The notes below the pieces were generated by a model. The model was not told the origin of the DNA and searched no databases. It was given only the letters and a program-made list of their open reading frames with translations. A stretch of 64,000 nt of DNA, from contig JAAZNU010000042.1 of NCBI GenBank assembly GCA_012798135.1, forward strand, positions 9,937-73,936. Reading direction: 5' to 3'. Both the position numbers and the translations under genes were made by a program. This document shows, in pieces, positions 18,502 to 27,080 of the stretch. Every line of letters begins with the position of its first letter. Within the stretch, counting starts at the first letter, position 1. This DNA comes from Veillonellaceae bacterium (GTDB taxonomy: Bacteria; Bacillota_C; Negativicutes; UBA1444).

Positions 18502-20100
18502 ATGGAGAAAATATTGATTCAAAGCGCCGCTATCGTCGATGGCAGCGGTAAAAATTCTTTTGTCGCCGATGTTGCGATTGTCGGCGACTTTATTGCGGAG
18601 ATCGGACGGATTCCTGCCGCCAGTGACTGCTTTTCGCGGGTCATTGATGCGCAGGGGTTGACATTGACGCCCGGATTCATCGATATGCACAGCCATTCGG
18701 ATTTATTGCAGATGGTGAAGCCGGAAGCATCGGCCAAGATCCGGCAGGGGATTACCACGGAACTGTTCGGGCAGGATGGCTTGGGATTGGCGCCGTTGCC
18801 GGAGGGGCAGGTGGACCTGTATCGACGCCAGGTATCGGGGTTATTGGGCGATCCCGATCTCGAATGGTCCTGGCGAACTTTGCCGGAGTATTTGGCCTGC
18901 CTGGAGAGAGCGGGAACCGCCACCAACTTGGCCGTTCTATTGAGCCACGGCCCGTTGCGAATGGCAGTCGCCGGTATGGAAGAGCGTGCTTTGACGCCGG
19001 CCGAATTGCAGCGGATGTGTGAACTGACGGCGACCGGTTTGGCGGATGGCGCGTTCGGTCTGTCGACAGGTCTGATTTATCCTCCCTGCATTTTTGCCGA
19101 TACCGCCGAACTGGCGGCGCTTACAGCGACAGTTGCCAAGAGTGCCGGCATTTTTGTGGTCCATGTCCGCAACGAACGGGGCTTGGTCAAGGAATCGATC
19201 GGTGAAATTTTTGACATCGCTCGTAAGACCGGAGTGAATCCCCACATTTCGCATCTTAAGGTAATTGGTCGGGAAAATTGGGGAACATCCGGCGACATTC
19301 TCGCTCTGTTTGACGCTGCCATGCGAGAAGGACTGGACGTTTCCTTCGATCAATATCCCTATCCGGCCGGCAGTACGATGCTCAGCGCTCTTGTTCCATC
19401 GCATGCACATGCCGGCGGGCCGGAACAGCTGACGGACCGGCTACGGAACCCGGAAATGAGGGCGCAACTGGCGCGGGAAATGGCGGAAGGCCTGCCCGGA
19501 TGGGAGAATATCTGTACGGCGGCCGGCTGGGACGCCATTTATGTTACCGGGATTGACGGTGGTCCCAATAAAAAATGGGAAGAACGATCTTTGGCCGATA
19601 TCGCGGTGGCATTGGGAAAAACGCCGCAAGATGTGGTGTTTGATTTACTGCTGGAGGAAAACTTTCAGGTTTCGATGGTCAATTTCAGCATGTCGGAAGG
19701 CGATGTCGCTAATATTTTACGGCACGGTTGCGGTATGTTGGGAACGGACGGATTACTTCCCGGTAAGCCGCATCCCAGGGCCTATGCGTCTACGGCCCGG
19801 ATTCTGGCCAAATATGTCCGGGATGAAAATGTGCTGTCGCTCGAAGAGGCGGTGGCGCGGATGACGGGGCGGCCGGCTCGCAGGCTGGGCCTGACGGATC
19901 GCGGCCGTATCGGGATCGGCGCGAAAGCGGATCTTGTGCTGCTGGATATGACGCGGATTGCCGAAGGAAATTCTTTCGTCGATCCTTGCCGTCATCCCCA
20001 GGGAATTGAATATGTTTTTGTGAACGGGGTTCCGGCGGTGGATCACGGTGGCGAAACCGGCGCCTTATCCGGCCGGGTCCTGCGAAAAGGGAAACGGTAA
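18502..20100 (+). CDS. D-aminoacylase/N-acyl-D-amino-acid deacylase family amidohydrolase
   Basis: 532 aa, full length for the family. The amidohydrolase metal site FIDMHSHSD is near residue 66, with further metal or catalytic segments FVVHVRNE, PHISHLKVIG and GTDGLLPG (Asp). Members hydrolyse N-acyl-D-amino acids or related cyclic and ureido amides to free amino acid. Placed between the amino-acid ABC transporter and a second M20 hydrolase, it probably acts on the imported compound. An AGAGGTAACTAGTA site precedes ATG. Dihydropyrimidinase-like activity is a less likely alternative. Confidence 0.88.
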   Translation: MEKILIQSAAIVDGSGKNSFVADVAIVGDFIAEIGRIPAASDCFSRVIDAQGLTLTPGFIDMHSHSDLLQMVKPEASAKIRQGITTELFGQDGLGLAPLPEGQVDLYRRQVSGLLGDPDLEWSWRTLPEYLACLERAGTATNLAVLLSHGPLRMAVAGMEERALTPAELQRMCELTATGLADGAFGLSTGLIYPPCIFADTAELAALTATVAKSAGIFVVHVRNERGLVKESIGEIFDIARKTGVNPHISHLKVIGRENWGTSGDILALFDAAMREGLDVSFDQYPYPAGSTMLSALVPSHAHAGGPEQLTDRLRNPEMRAQLAREMAEGLPGWENICTAAGWDAIYVTGIDGGPNKKWEERSLADIAVALGKTPQDVVFDLLLEENFQVSMVNFSMSEGDVANILRHGCGMLGTDGLLPGKPHPRAYASTARILAKYVRDENVLSLEEAVARMTGRPARRLGLTDRGRIGIGAKADLVLLDMTRIAEGNSFVDPCRHPQGIEYVFVNGVPAVDHGGETGALSGRVLRKGKR

Positions 20101-20186
20101 CAGTATGTGGAATTTGTACAAAGCGACGCTGGCCAGAGGAATATGGAATCCGGAACGACGCCGGTGCCGGACAAGGAGGGAAGGCC

Positions 20187-21395
20187 TTGGAGAGACAAGT
20201 TGTGTATGCGCCGATTGCGGCGATTGACGAGCAGGGGTTATTGGAGCTGTGCCGGCGGCTGATCCGGTTGCCGAGCTATACCGGCGACGAAGGGACGATG
20301 GCGGCGGAAGTCCGGCAGACGATGCTGGCGTTGGGCTACCACCGCGCCTGGGTCGATTCCTTCGGCAATGTGATCGGCGAGATCCGGGGGAATCTGCCGG
20401 GGCCGTCGATTTTGTTCGATGGCCATATCGACACGGTTGAAGTCACGGATGCTGCGGACTGGGCGGTTCCGCCGTTTGACGGACTAATCCGGGATGGCCG
20501 CATCTATGGCCGAGGCGCCAGTGACATGAAATGCGCCCTGGCCGCCATGATTTTCGGACTGGCGCCGTTGGCCGCCTGCCCGGATAAACTGGCGGGATCG
20601 GTTTACATTTCCGGTACGGTCTGCGAGGAAACTTTTGAGGGATTGGGCCTGTCCAAAGTAGTGGGACAGGTGAACCCCGATTTTGTGGTGATTGGCGAAG
20701 CTTCGGCATTGAACCTGAAACGGGGCCAACGCGGACGCGCGGAGATTGTCCTGACCACGGTCGGCAAGGCCGCGCATTCCTCCAATCCGGCCGTCGGTAA
20801 GAACGCGGTTTACATGATGCTGGAGCTGATTAACCGAATTCGGCGTCTGCCCGTGGCGCAGGATGAATTTTTGGGCGAGGGAATTCTGGAGCTGACCGAT
20901 ATCTTGTCATCGCCTTATCCGGGGGCTTCGGTCGTGCCCAGCCGATGCCGGGCCACCTTGGACCGGCGTCTGTTGGTCGGGGAAACGCCGTCGGCGGTGC
21001 TGACGCCATTGCAACAGTGCGTGCGGGACTTGCAGATCGAAGATCCGGAGTTCGCGGCGGAAGTTCAGATTGCCGAAGCAAGCCAGACTTGCCATACCGG
21101 CGCGGTGATGAGCGGAGAACGGTTTTTCCCGGCCTGGGTGTTGCCGCCGGAACACCAGCTGGTTGCCGGGGCCTTGGCGGCGCTGCAACAGGCGGGTCTT
21201 GCGCCGGCAGTCACAAAATACAGCTTCTGTACAAACGGCAGCTATTCGGCCGGCGTCGCCGGAATTCCGACCATTGGCTTCGGACCGGGCGCGGAAGACG
21301 GCGCGCATGTGCGAAATGAAAGCATCGAAATCGCCCAGGTGAATCAGGCGGCAGCCGGCTATCAGGCGATTGCCGCGAAGTTCTTGTGCATATAG
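20187..21395 (+). CDS. Second M20 family peptidase/deacylase, ArgE/DapE-YgeY type
   Basis: 402 aa. Metal-site motifs FDGHIDTVEV (~77), GRGASDMKCALAAMIF (~110) and TVCEETFEG (~148) are present, and the enzyme resembles the M20 protein at 13664 throughout (QRGRAEI versus QRGRMEI; TLDRRLLVGET versus [35 protein letters not shown] versus an equivalent stretch), so the two may be paralogues. It would hydrolyse an N-acylated or carbamoylated amino acid. TTG 20187 is chosen because AAGGAGGG lies 7 bases before it. The PLP enzyme gene follows after 28 bases. Confidence 0.85.
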   Translation: MERQVVYAPIAAIDEQGLLELCRRLIRLPSYTGDEGTMAAEVRQTMLALGYHRAWVDSFGNVIGEIRGNLPGPSILFDGHIDTVEVTDAADWAVPPFDGLIRDGRIYGRGASDMKCALAAMIFGLAPLAACPDKLAGSVYISGTVCEETFEGLGLSKVVGQVNPDFVVIGEASALNLKRGQRGRAEIVLTTVGKAAHSSNPAVGKNAVYMMLELINRIRRLPVAQDEFLGEGILELTDILSSPYPGASVVPSRCRATLDRRLLVGETPSAVLTPLQQCVRDLQIEDPEFAAEVQIAEASQTCHTGAVMSGERFFPAWVLPPEHQLVAGALAALQQAGLAPAVTKYSFCTNGSYSAGVAGIPTIGFGPGAEDGAHVRNESIEIAQVNQAAAGYQAIAAKFLCI

Positions 21396-21423
21396 GCGGA
21401 AAGAAGAACTGGAGGGAAGAGGA

Positions 21424-22782
21424 ATGAGTAAAATTCCGTTTGGACCTACGTATGACGAGATGCTGCATCCCGAGAAGATCGAACCGGCAGTACGGGAAAA
21501 TGCCCTGAAGCAATTGCACGGTAACGAATTGGATCCGATCAACTTGTTTAATATCACTTGGAAAGACGAACACAATCAGGTGCGCAAGGTTGTACTGCCG
21601 CCGGCACTTACCGGGGTGGACGCCAATATCGTGGTTATGCTGGGGTGCGGCTTTCCTTCCGGCTCGCACAAAGTGGGGCCGGCGTACAGCACCCTGATCG
21701 AAGGTCTGGTGGACGGGGAGATTACTCCGGAGCACACGATTCTGGGACCTTCCACCGGGAATTTTGGAATTGGCACCGCCTACATCTCCAATTTGCTGGG
21801 GCTGAAGGCCGTCGTCATCATGCCGGACAACATGAGCAAGGAACGCTACGAGCGCATTCGCAAATACGGCGGGGAACTGGAATTGACTCCCGGTTCCGAA
21901 TCCGACGTCATCCTGACCCTGGAGCGGACGCATGAGATGATGAAGAACCCGAAAAACAAAGCCTTGGCCCAGTTCGAACTGATGCCGAACTATCGTTTCC
22001 ACCGGCATATTACCGGCAACAGCGCCATTGAAGCCGTCAAGGGCGTCGGCAACGGCCGGATTGCCGGCTTCACTTCGGCGCCTGGATCGGCGGGAACGCT
22101 GGCGGCCGGCGACCAGATTAAAGTCGCTTTCCCGGAAGCGAAAGTGGCCGCCCTCGAGCCTTACGAGTGTTCGACGCTGGCCAATGGCGGTCGCGGACAG
22201 CACCGCATCGAGGGAATCGGCGATAAGATGTGCACCTTGATTCATAACGTGCTGACCACGGACTTTATCGTCCTGATCAAAGATGAAGAAACGGTGCAGG
22301 GTCTCAAGGTTTTTCATGACGGGACGGATGTGTTGCTGAAAATGGGCGTGGATTCAGCTCTGGCCAAAGTGTTGACCTATGCGGTGGGACCGTCGGGCAT
22401 CTGCAACATCATCGGCGCCATCAAGCTGGCCAAGTATATGCGGTTCGGGCCTGGCGACAATGTGGTGACGATTGCGACCGACGGGTTTGACCGCTATGAT
22501 TCCGTGTTGGCGGACCTGAACCGTCGGTATCTGGAGTTAACCGATACTGTTTTGGGGCGTTGGACCCAGGACATTTTCATCCGGGCCTCGGAGGAAAACG
22601 TGTTTGATGTCCGCCGCAGCGCCGCCAAGGAACGCTTGTTCAAACAAAAAGAGTCCGATTGGCTGAAATTCGGTTATACGCAGGCCTACCTAGACAGCAT
22701 GAAAGGCCAAGGTTTCTGGGATGCCGAATACGCTAAAATCGAGTCCTACAATGCCAAAATATTGGCAAAGCGCGGAAAATAA
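21424..22782 (+). CDS. PLP-dependent enzyme, cysteine synthase/cystathionine beta-synthase family
   Basis: 452 aa, longer than plain cysteine synthase (~310). It is a fold type II enzyme with candidate Schiff-base Lys83 in GSHKVGPAYS, the substrate loop GPSTGNFGIGTAY and the phosphate-binding GSAGTLAAGD. The N-terminal ~60 and C-terminal ~80 residues are extensions not found in CysK. Likely chemistry is beta-elimination or beta-replacement of an amino acid released by the upstream deacylases; diaminopropionate-type or serine-type substrates are candidates. GGAGGGAAGAGGA precedes ATG. It is the last gene before a terminator. Confidence 0.8.
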   Translation: MSKIPFGPTYDEMLHPEKIEPAVRENALKQLHGNELDPINLFNITWKDEHNQVRKVVLPPALTGVDANIVVMLGCGFPSGSHKVGPAYSTLIEGLVDGEITPEHTILGPSTGNFGIGTAYISNLLGLKAVVIMPDNMSKERYERIRKYGGELELTPGSESDVILTLERTHEMMKNPKNKALAQFELMPNYRFHRHITGNSAIEAVKGVGNGRIAGFTSAPGSAGTLAAGDQIKVAFPEAKVAALEPYECSTLANGGRGQHRIEGIGDKMCTLIHNVLTTDFIVLIKDEETVQGLKVFHDGTDVLLKMGVDSALAKVLTYAVGPSGICNIIGAIKLAKYMRFGPGDNVVTIATDGFDRYDSVLADLNRRYLELTDTVLGRWTQDIFIRASEENVFDVRRSAAKERLFKQKESDWLKFGYTQAYLDSMKGQGFWDAEYAKIESYNAKILAKRGK

Positions 22783-22800
22783 AAATAATCGGATGATTTT

Positions 22801-22840
22801 CGGAGCGGGTGAACCACCAGGGGCACCCGCTCCGCATTTT
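22801..22840 (+). terminator. Terminator closing the deacylase/PLP operon
   Basis: A perfect 11-bp stem, CGGAGCGGGTG (22801-22811) against CACCCGCTCCG (22824-22834), followed by CATTTTC. Confidence 0.7.
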
Positions 22841-22928
22841 CTGAAAAGGGTTTTGCCCGTCGCAAACCGAATTGTACTGATAAGATTCCATCTTATTGAT
22901 TTCGGCGGAAAGGCAGGAGAAGTTTTCA

Positions 22929-23387
22929 ATGTTCAAGAACTTTGGCGCGCCTATTGACGGCCGGCTGGTCGATTTGAGCCAGGTGCCGGACGAGGTGTTC
23001 GCCGGAAAAATCATGGGCGATGGATTTGCGATCGATCCTGCCAATGGCGAAGTCATTTCTCCGGTGAATGGAACCATCACCAGTTTTATGCCGGATACGC
23101 GCCACGCCGTCGGCATCACTTCCGACGAAGGGGTGGACGTGTTGATCCATATCGGCATCGATACTGTCCAGTTGGCGGGAGAAGGCTTTATCGCACTGGT
23201 CGGCCAGAACGAAAAGGTTTCGGCGGGGCAACCGTTGCTGAAAGTTGACCTGGACAAAATTCGGGGTAAAGTATCGTCTCTGGTATCCCCCGTTGTTTTC
23301 ACAAACTTGCCGGCCGGCAGAGCCGTGCACGTGCAAGCGGGGAGGACGATTCGGCGGGGCGATCAGGGATTTTTTGATATACGTTGA
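22929..23387 (+). CDS. crr: PTS glucose-type EIIA domain protein
   Basis: 152 aa, a free-standing EIIA-Glc fold. The phosphorylated histidine is His74 in IHIGIDTV and the assisting histidine is His59. It accepts phosphate from HPr and normally passes it to an EIIB domain. No EIIB or EIIC is encoded in the window, so it may serve a distant permease or act as a regulator. The gene starts at ATG 22929 after GGCAGGAG and heads a three-gene PTS operon. Confidence 0.92.
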   Translation: MFKNFGAPIDGRLVDLSQVPDEVFAGKIMGDGFAIDPANGEVISPVNGTITSFMPDTRHAVGITSDEGVDVLIHIGIDTVQLAGEGFIALVGQNEKVSAGQPLLKVDLDKIRGKVSSLVSPVVFTNLPAGRAVHVQAGRTIRRGDQGFFDIR

Positions 23388-23406
23388 GGTGGAGGGAGCG
23401 TCGTTC

Positions 23407-23667
23407 ATGGTTCAACAGGAAATGACCGTAATCAGCCCGACAGGTTTACATGCCCGGCCGGCGGCGGTGCTGGTGGCGGCTGCCGCCAAGTGCAAGTCGA
23501 GCGTGTCAATTTTGTTTGCCGGAAAAACGATCAATGCCAAGAGCGTTTTAAACGTGTTGGGCGGGGGGATTTCGCACGGAGCCCGGATTATTGTGGTGGC
23601 CGACGGCGAAGATGAACAGGCGGCGTTGACGGCAGTTTGCCGGGCGATCGAACATTCTCCGGAATAA
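23407..23667 (+). CDS. ptsH: HPr phosphocarrier protein
   Basis: 86 aa, the standard HPr length. The EI phosphorylation site is His15 (TGLHARPAA) and the regulatory serine is Ser46 (AKSVLNV), both at canonical positions, so HPr kinase control is possible as in Firmicutes. The usual MGVMSLG sequence after Ser46 is replaced by LNVLGGG, which may mark an HPr paralogue. GTGGAGGGAG precedes ATG. It lies 19 bases from both the EIIA and EI genes. Confidence 0.93.
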   Translation: MVQQEMTVISPTGLHARPAAVLVAAAAKCKSSVSILFAGKTINAKSVLNVLGGGISHGARIIVVADGEDEQAALTAVCRAIEHSPE

Positions 23668-23686
23668 CTGGAAAGAGGGTGGACGG

Positions 23687-25432
23687 ATGATTTTGAAAGG
23701 AATTGGAGCGGCTTCCGGTTTTGCTGTCGCTAACTGTCGGATCATCCGGCCGGCAGTGGACCCGGTGATTTCAACGCAAACCATTGCGGCGGATCAGCTG
23801 GAGGCGGAATTGCAGCATTTCCATGACGCCGTGGCGCAGGCGATGGAACAATTGGCGGCGATTTTGCAGCGGGCCCGGCAACGCGGCGATACAATCCGGG
23901 CGGAAATCATCGAGGCGCAGTCGTTGATGCTGACGGACCCGACCATAGATGACGACGTTCGGGACAAAATTGTCTCCCGTTCTTTTTCCGCCGTTCGGGC
24001 CGTGCAGGAAACGATTGCGGAACAAGCGGAAATTTTGGCGGGGCTGGAAGATCCCTATTTGCGAGAGCGCTCAGCCGATGTTCGCGATATCGGCATGCGA
24101 CTGACGGCCATTCTGCAAGGGACGCCGCTGTTGGATTTATCGAATCTGACGGAAGAAGTGATTCTGGTCGGGCATGAAATTACGACTTCGCAAATGGCCA
24201 CGTTGGACTCTGTTAATGTCAGGGGAATTATTGCCGAGGTCGGTGGGAAAACCTCCCATACCGCCATTTTGGCCAAAAACATCGGCATCCCCGCCGTGCT
24301 GGCCTGCACGGGAATTTTGGAGTCGATCCGGGATGGCGACAGACTGGCGCTGGATGGTGATAAAGGGATAGTGGAGACCGCGATCACTGAACACCGCTTC
24401 CGTGAAATCAAGTACGAACTGATCCGTCGTGTTGAGCTGCGGGATGCCCTGGAAGGACTGGCGGAGCTGCCGACTCAGACCCGAGACGGTTTCCGGGTGC
24501 GGTTGCTGGCAAACATCATTGATCAGGCCGGCGCCGACAAAGCCATGCAGGTCGGCGCGGATGGCATCGGCCTGTACCGGACGGAATTTTTGTTTGTGAA
24601 CAGAGAAACGGCGCCAACGGAGGACGAACAATACGAAGCCTATGCGGCAGTCGTCCGGACCATGAGGAAGAAGCCGGTGCTAATCCGGACTTTGGATATT
24701 GGCGGCGACAAACCGGTTCCCTATTTGAAACTGTCCCGGGAAGACAATCCCGTTCTGGGTTGCCGGGCCATCCGGATCTGCCTGCAGGATCCGGCCCTGT
24801 TCAAAATACAGCTACGGGCGATCTTAAGAGCCGGCGTTCACGGACAGGCGCTGATCCTGTATCCGATGATCACTTCACTCGACGAAGTTCGGGCGGCCAA
24901 TCGACTGCTGGCTGAGGCGAAAGAATCTCTGCGGGCGGAAGGAGTCGCGTTCGACGCAAATCTGAAATCGGGGATAATGGTGGAAATCCCTTCGGCAGCG
25001 CTTACGGCGGATTTGTTGATTCGTGAGACCGATTTTTTCAGTATCGGCAGCAATGATCTCACGCAGTATACTCTGGCGGTCGACCGGTTGAACGAAACAA
25101 TCGGTTCGCTGTATAGCCCGTTTCACCCCGGAGTGTTGCGACTGATCCGGACGGTTGTCAATACTGTCAACCGAACCGGCAACGGCAAGTTTGCGGGAAT
25201 GTGCGGCGAAATGGCGGCTGATCCGGCGGGTGCGCTCCTGCTTTTGGGGTTGGGCCTGACGGAATTTAGCGTAAATCCGGCGGAACTTCTGAAAATAAAA
25301 AAAATGATCACTTCCGTGAGCCGCTCCTATGCCCAGGATGTGGCAGACAAAGCTATGCAGTTGGCGACTGCCGATGAGATCCAGGCGCTTTTGAAGGCGG
25401 CCATGCCGCCGGAACTGCAAGCTTACTTATAA
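23687..25432 (+). CDS. ptsI: PTS enzyme I (phosphoenolpyruvate-protein phosphotransferase)
   Basis: 581 aa, normal EI length. The HPr-binding and swivelling N-terminal half carries active His191 in GGKTSHTAIL. The C-terminal PEP-binding barrel contains GIGLYRTEFLF, LYPMITSLDEV and Cys506 in GMCGEMAADP. It moves phosphate from PEP to HPr in the cytoplasm. It is the third gene of the crr-ptsH-ptsI set. DnaA-box-like repeats begin 17 bases after its stop. Confidence 0.95.
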   Translation: MILKGIGAASGFAVANCRIIRPAVDPVISTQTIAADQLEAELQHFHDAVAQAMEQLAAILQRARQRGDTIRAEIIEAQSLMLTDPTIDDDVRDKIVSRSFSAVRAVQETIAEQAEILAGLEDPYLRERSADVRDIGMRLTAILQGTPLLDLSNLTEEVILVGHEITTSQMATLDSVNVRGIIAEVGGKTSHTAILAKNIGIPAVLACTGILESIRDGDRLALDGDKGIVETAITEHRFREIKYELIRRVELRDALEGLAELPTQTRDGFRVRLLANIIDQAGADKAMQVGADGIGLYRTEFLFVNRETAPTEDEQYEAYAAVVRTMRKKPVLIRTLDIGGDKPVPYLKLSREDNPVLGCRAIRICLQDPALFKIQLRAILRAGVHGQALILYPMITSLDEVRAANRLLAEAKESLRAEGVAFDANLKSGIMVEIPSAALTADLLIRETDFFSIGSNDLTQYTLAVDRLNETIGSLYSPFHPGVLRLIRTVVNTVNRTGNGKFAGMCGEMAADPAGALLLLGLGLTEFSVNPAELLKIKKMITSVSRSYAQDVADKAMQLATADEIQALLKAAMPPELQAYL

Positions 25433-25448
25433 CCATCGTCTCGATAAC

Positions 25449-25490
25449 TGTGGATAATGTGAATAAACTTGTGGATAAGTCTGTGAATTT
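25449..25490 (+). promoter_or_regulatory. Cluster of three DnaA boxes plus one degenerate box
   Basis: TGTGGATAA (25449-25457), TGTGAATAA (25458-25466) and TGTGGATAA (25470-25478) are exact matches to the complement of TTATNCACA. TGTGAATTT (25482-25490) matches at 7 of 9. All four point the same way within 42 bases, just upstream of an extended -10 sequence. Confidence 0.6.
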
Positions 25491-25500
25491 GTTGTTGAAG

Positions 25501-25509
25501 TGATACAAT
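25501..25509 (+). promoter_or_regulatory. Extended -10 promoter for the MFS gene
   Basis: TGATACAAT: TG (25501-25502) plus TACAAT (25504-25509). The -35 region is poor and is occupied by the DnaA-like boxes. The MFS start lies 36 bases downstream. Confidence 0.4.
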
Positions 25510-25544
25510 TTGTGGGGAAAACAATACAAGGAAGGCGTAATGGA

Positions 25545-26921
25545 ATGCAGGAAAATCAAGTCACGATGGAAGAACTGGTGGCACGGCTGGAACGGTTGCC
25601 ATTATCGGGGGTTCACAAGAAAATTTTTTCATTGACCGCGCTGGGGTATCTGTTTGACGCGTTTGACATTGCCCTGCTCAGCTTTATCATGCCCGCCCTG
25701 GCTAAAGAGCTGGGATTGTCGACGGTGCAAATCGGCATAGCCTTTAGCGTTTCTTTTCTGGGGATGTTTGTCGGTGCATTGACCGGCGGGATGATTGCGG
25801 ACCAACTGGGACGGCTGAAAGTGTTTAAAATTACCTTGCTGCTGTTTTCGTTCGGAACGGCGGCAACCGGTTTTATTCATAGCTATGAAGCTCTGCTGGC
25901 CATGAGGTTCCTTACCGGTTTGGGGCTCGGCGGCGAACAGCCGGTGGTATTCACCTATGTCAGCGAAACAATGCCGAGTGAGTACCGCGGCCGGTTAAAC
26001 GGCCTGGCCGAGGCGCTGTGGGGCGGCGGAATGCTGCTTGCAGCCGGCGTGGCTTTTTTCCTCGTTCCCGCCTTCGGCTGGCGCAGCGCTTTTTTTGCCG
26101 GCGTGGCGCCGGCTGTTTTGGTTTGGTTTTTGCGCCGGGATATTCCGGAATCGCCGCGGTGGTTTATGATTCAAAACCAGCCCGCAGCAGCGGAGGCTCA
26201 GGTCGTGCTGCTGGAACAGAAGATTGAGCGGGAAACGGGCCGAAAACTGCCGCCAGCCGTGCCAATGCCGAAAATCAGCCGGCAAACCGGCAACAAATTC
26301 GGTATTCTGTTTCGCCCCCTGTACGCCAAACGCACGGTCATGCTCTGGCTGTTATGGTTTTGCCTCATGTTCGGTTATTGGGGGCTGAATACATGGCTGC
26401 CCACTTTGCTGCGGCAAGCTGGGTATTCCATGTATGCTTCCATCGGCTATGTCTTCATCATGAACCTGGCTTGGATTCCCAGCGGCATTTTGGGCTCCTA
26501 CCTGGCGGATAAAATCGGCCGCAAGCTGCCAATCGCCGTGTACCTGATCTTGGCCGGAATCACCAGCCTCTTTTATGGTTGGGCTTTGGCGGCGAAATTA
26601 CCGGTTGAAATCATGTTGGGCTGTGGAACTTTGGCCGTTTTGTTCATGGCTGGCGCTTACTCGATCGTATATGCCTATACTCCGGAAAATTATCCGACGG
26701 AAGTCCGGGGTACCGGCACCGGCCTGGCCAATTCCTGGGGCCGGATAGGCGCCATGCTGGCGCCTACGGCGGTCGGATTCCTGTACCCGTTGATCGGACT
26801 ATATTCGACATTGGCGATTGTGGCGGCCGGCTTTGTACTGGCCGGGTTGTCGGTGGCCCTGTTGGGGATTGAAACGAAGGGGAAAAATCTTGAAACGATT
26901 TCCAATGAACAGGGAAAGTGA
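25545..26921 (+). CDS. MFS transporter, sugar-porter/NiaP-like
   Basis: 458 aa with twelve predicted transmembrane helices. Signatures include LGYLFDAFDIALLSFIMPAL in TM1, GGMIADQLGRLK after TM2, RFLTGLGLGGEQPVVFTYVSE and PTEVRGTGTGLANSWGRIGA in the second half, resembling NiaP and aromatic-acid/H+ symporters. The substrate is unknown; an organic acid or vitamin-type anion is likely. I start it at ATG 25545 (AAGGAAGG 9-10 bases upstream). It has its own promoter region with DnaA boxes. Confidence 0.87.
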   Translation: MQENQVTMEELVARLERLPLSGVHKKIFSLTALGYLFDAFDIALLSFIMPALAKELGLSTVQIGIAFSVSFLGMFVGALTGGMIADQLGRLKVFKITLLLFSFGTAATGFIHSYEALLAMRFLTGLGLGGEQPVVFTYVSETMPSEYRGRLNGLAEALWGGGMLLAAGVAFFLVPAFGWRSAFFAGVAPAVLVWFLRRDIPESPRWFMIQNQPAAAEAQVVLLEQKIERETGRKLPPAVPMPKISRQTGNKFGILFRPLYAKRTVMLWLLWFCLMFGYWGLNTWLPTLLRQAGYSMYASIGYVFIMNLAWIPSGILGSYLADKIGRKLPIAVYLILAGITSLFYGWALAAKLPVEIMLGCGTLAVLFMAGAYSIVYAYTPENYPTEVRGTGTGLANSWGRIGAMLAPTAVGFLYPLIGLYSTLAIVAAGFVLAGLSVALLGIETKGKNLETISNEQGK

Positions 26922-27024
26922 ACTTTTCGCTACGGAATGATCGGCGCGATTCGCCGCGATTTTGGCAGGACAAGGCGAGGTCTTGTCGAATAAAATTAAC
27001 CAATACAAACTTTCAGACAATATT

Positions 27025-27054
27025 TTGACATAGCGTTGCCTGTTGTGATGAGAT
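27025..27054 (+). promoter_or_regulatory. Candidate promoter for the alcohol dehydrogenase gene
   Basis: Consensus -35 TTGACA (27025-27030) with a weak -10 TGAGAT (27049-27054) at 18 bases. Confidence 0.3.
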
Positions 27055-27080
27055 TCGGGATAGCATGGGGGGTTGTCCAG

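Noticed and set aside
21211..22317. 368-codon open frame antisense to the PLP enzyme and M20 genes
   Set aside because: It spans two conserved genes on the other strand and shows no protein-family features.
25449..25490. Replication origin
   Set aside because: DnaA boxes are present, but there is no dnaA, dnaN, recF or gyrB, no clear unwinding element, and only a ~110-base gap between metabolic genes.
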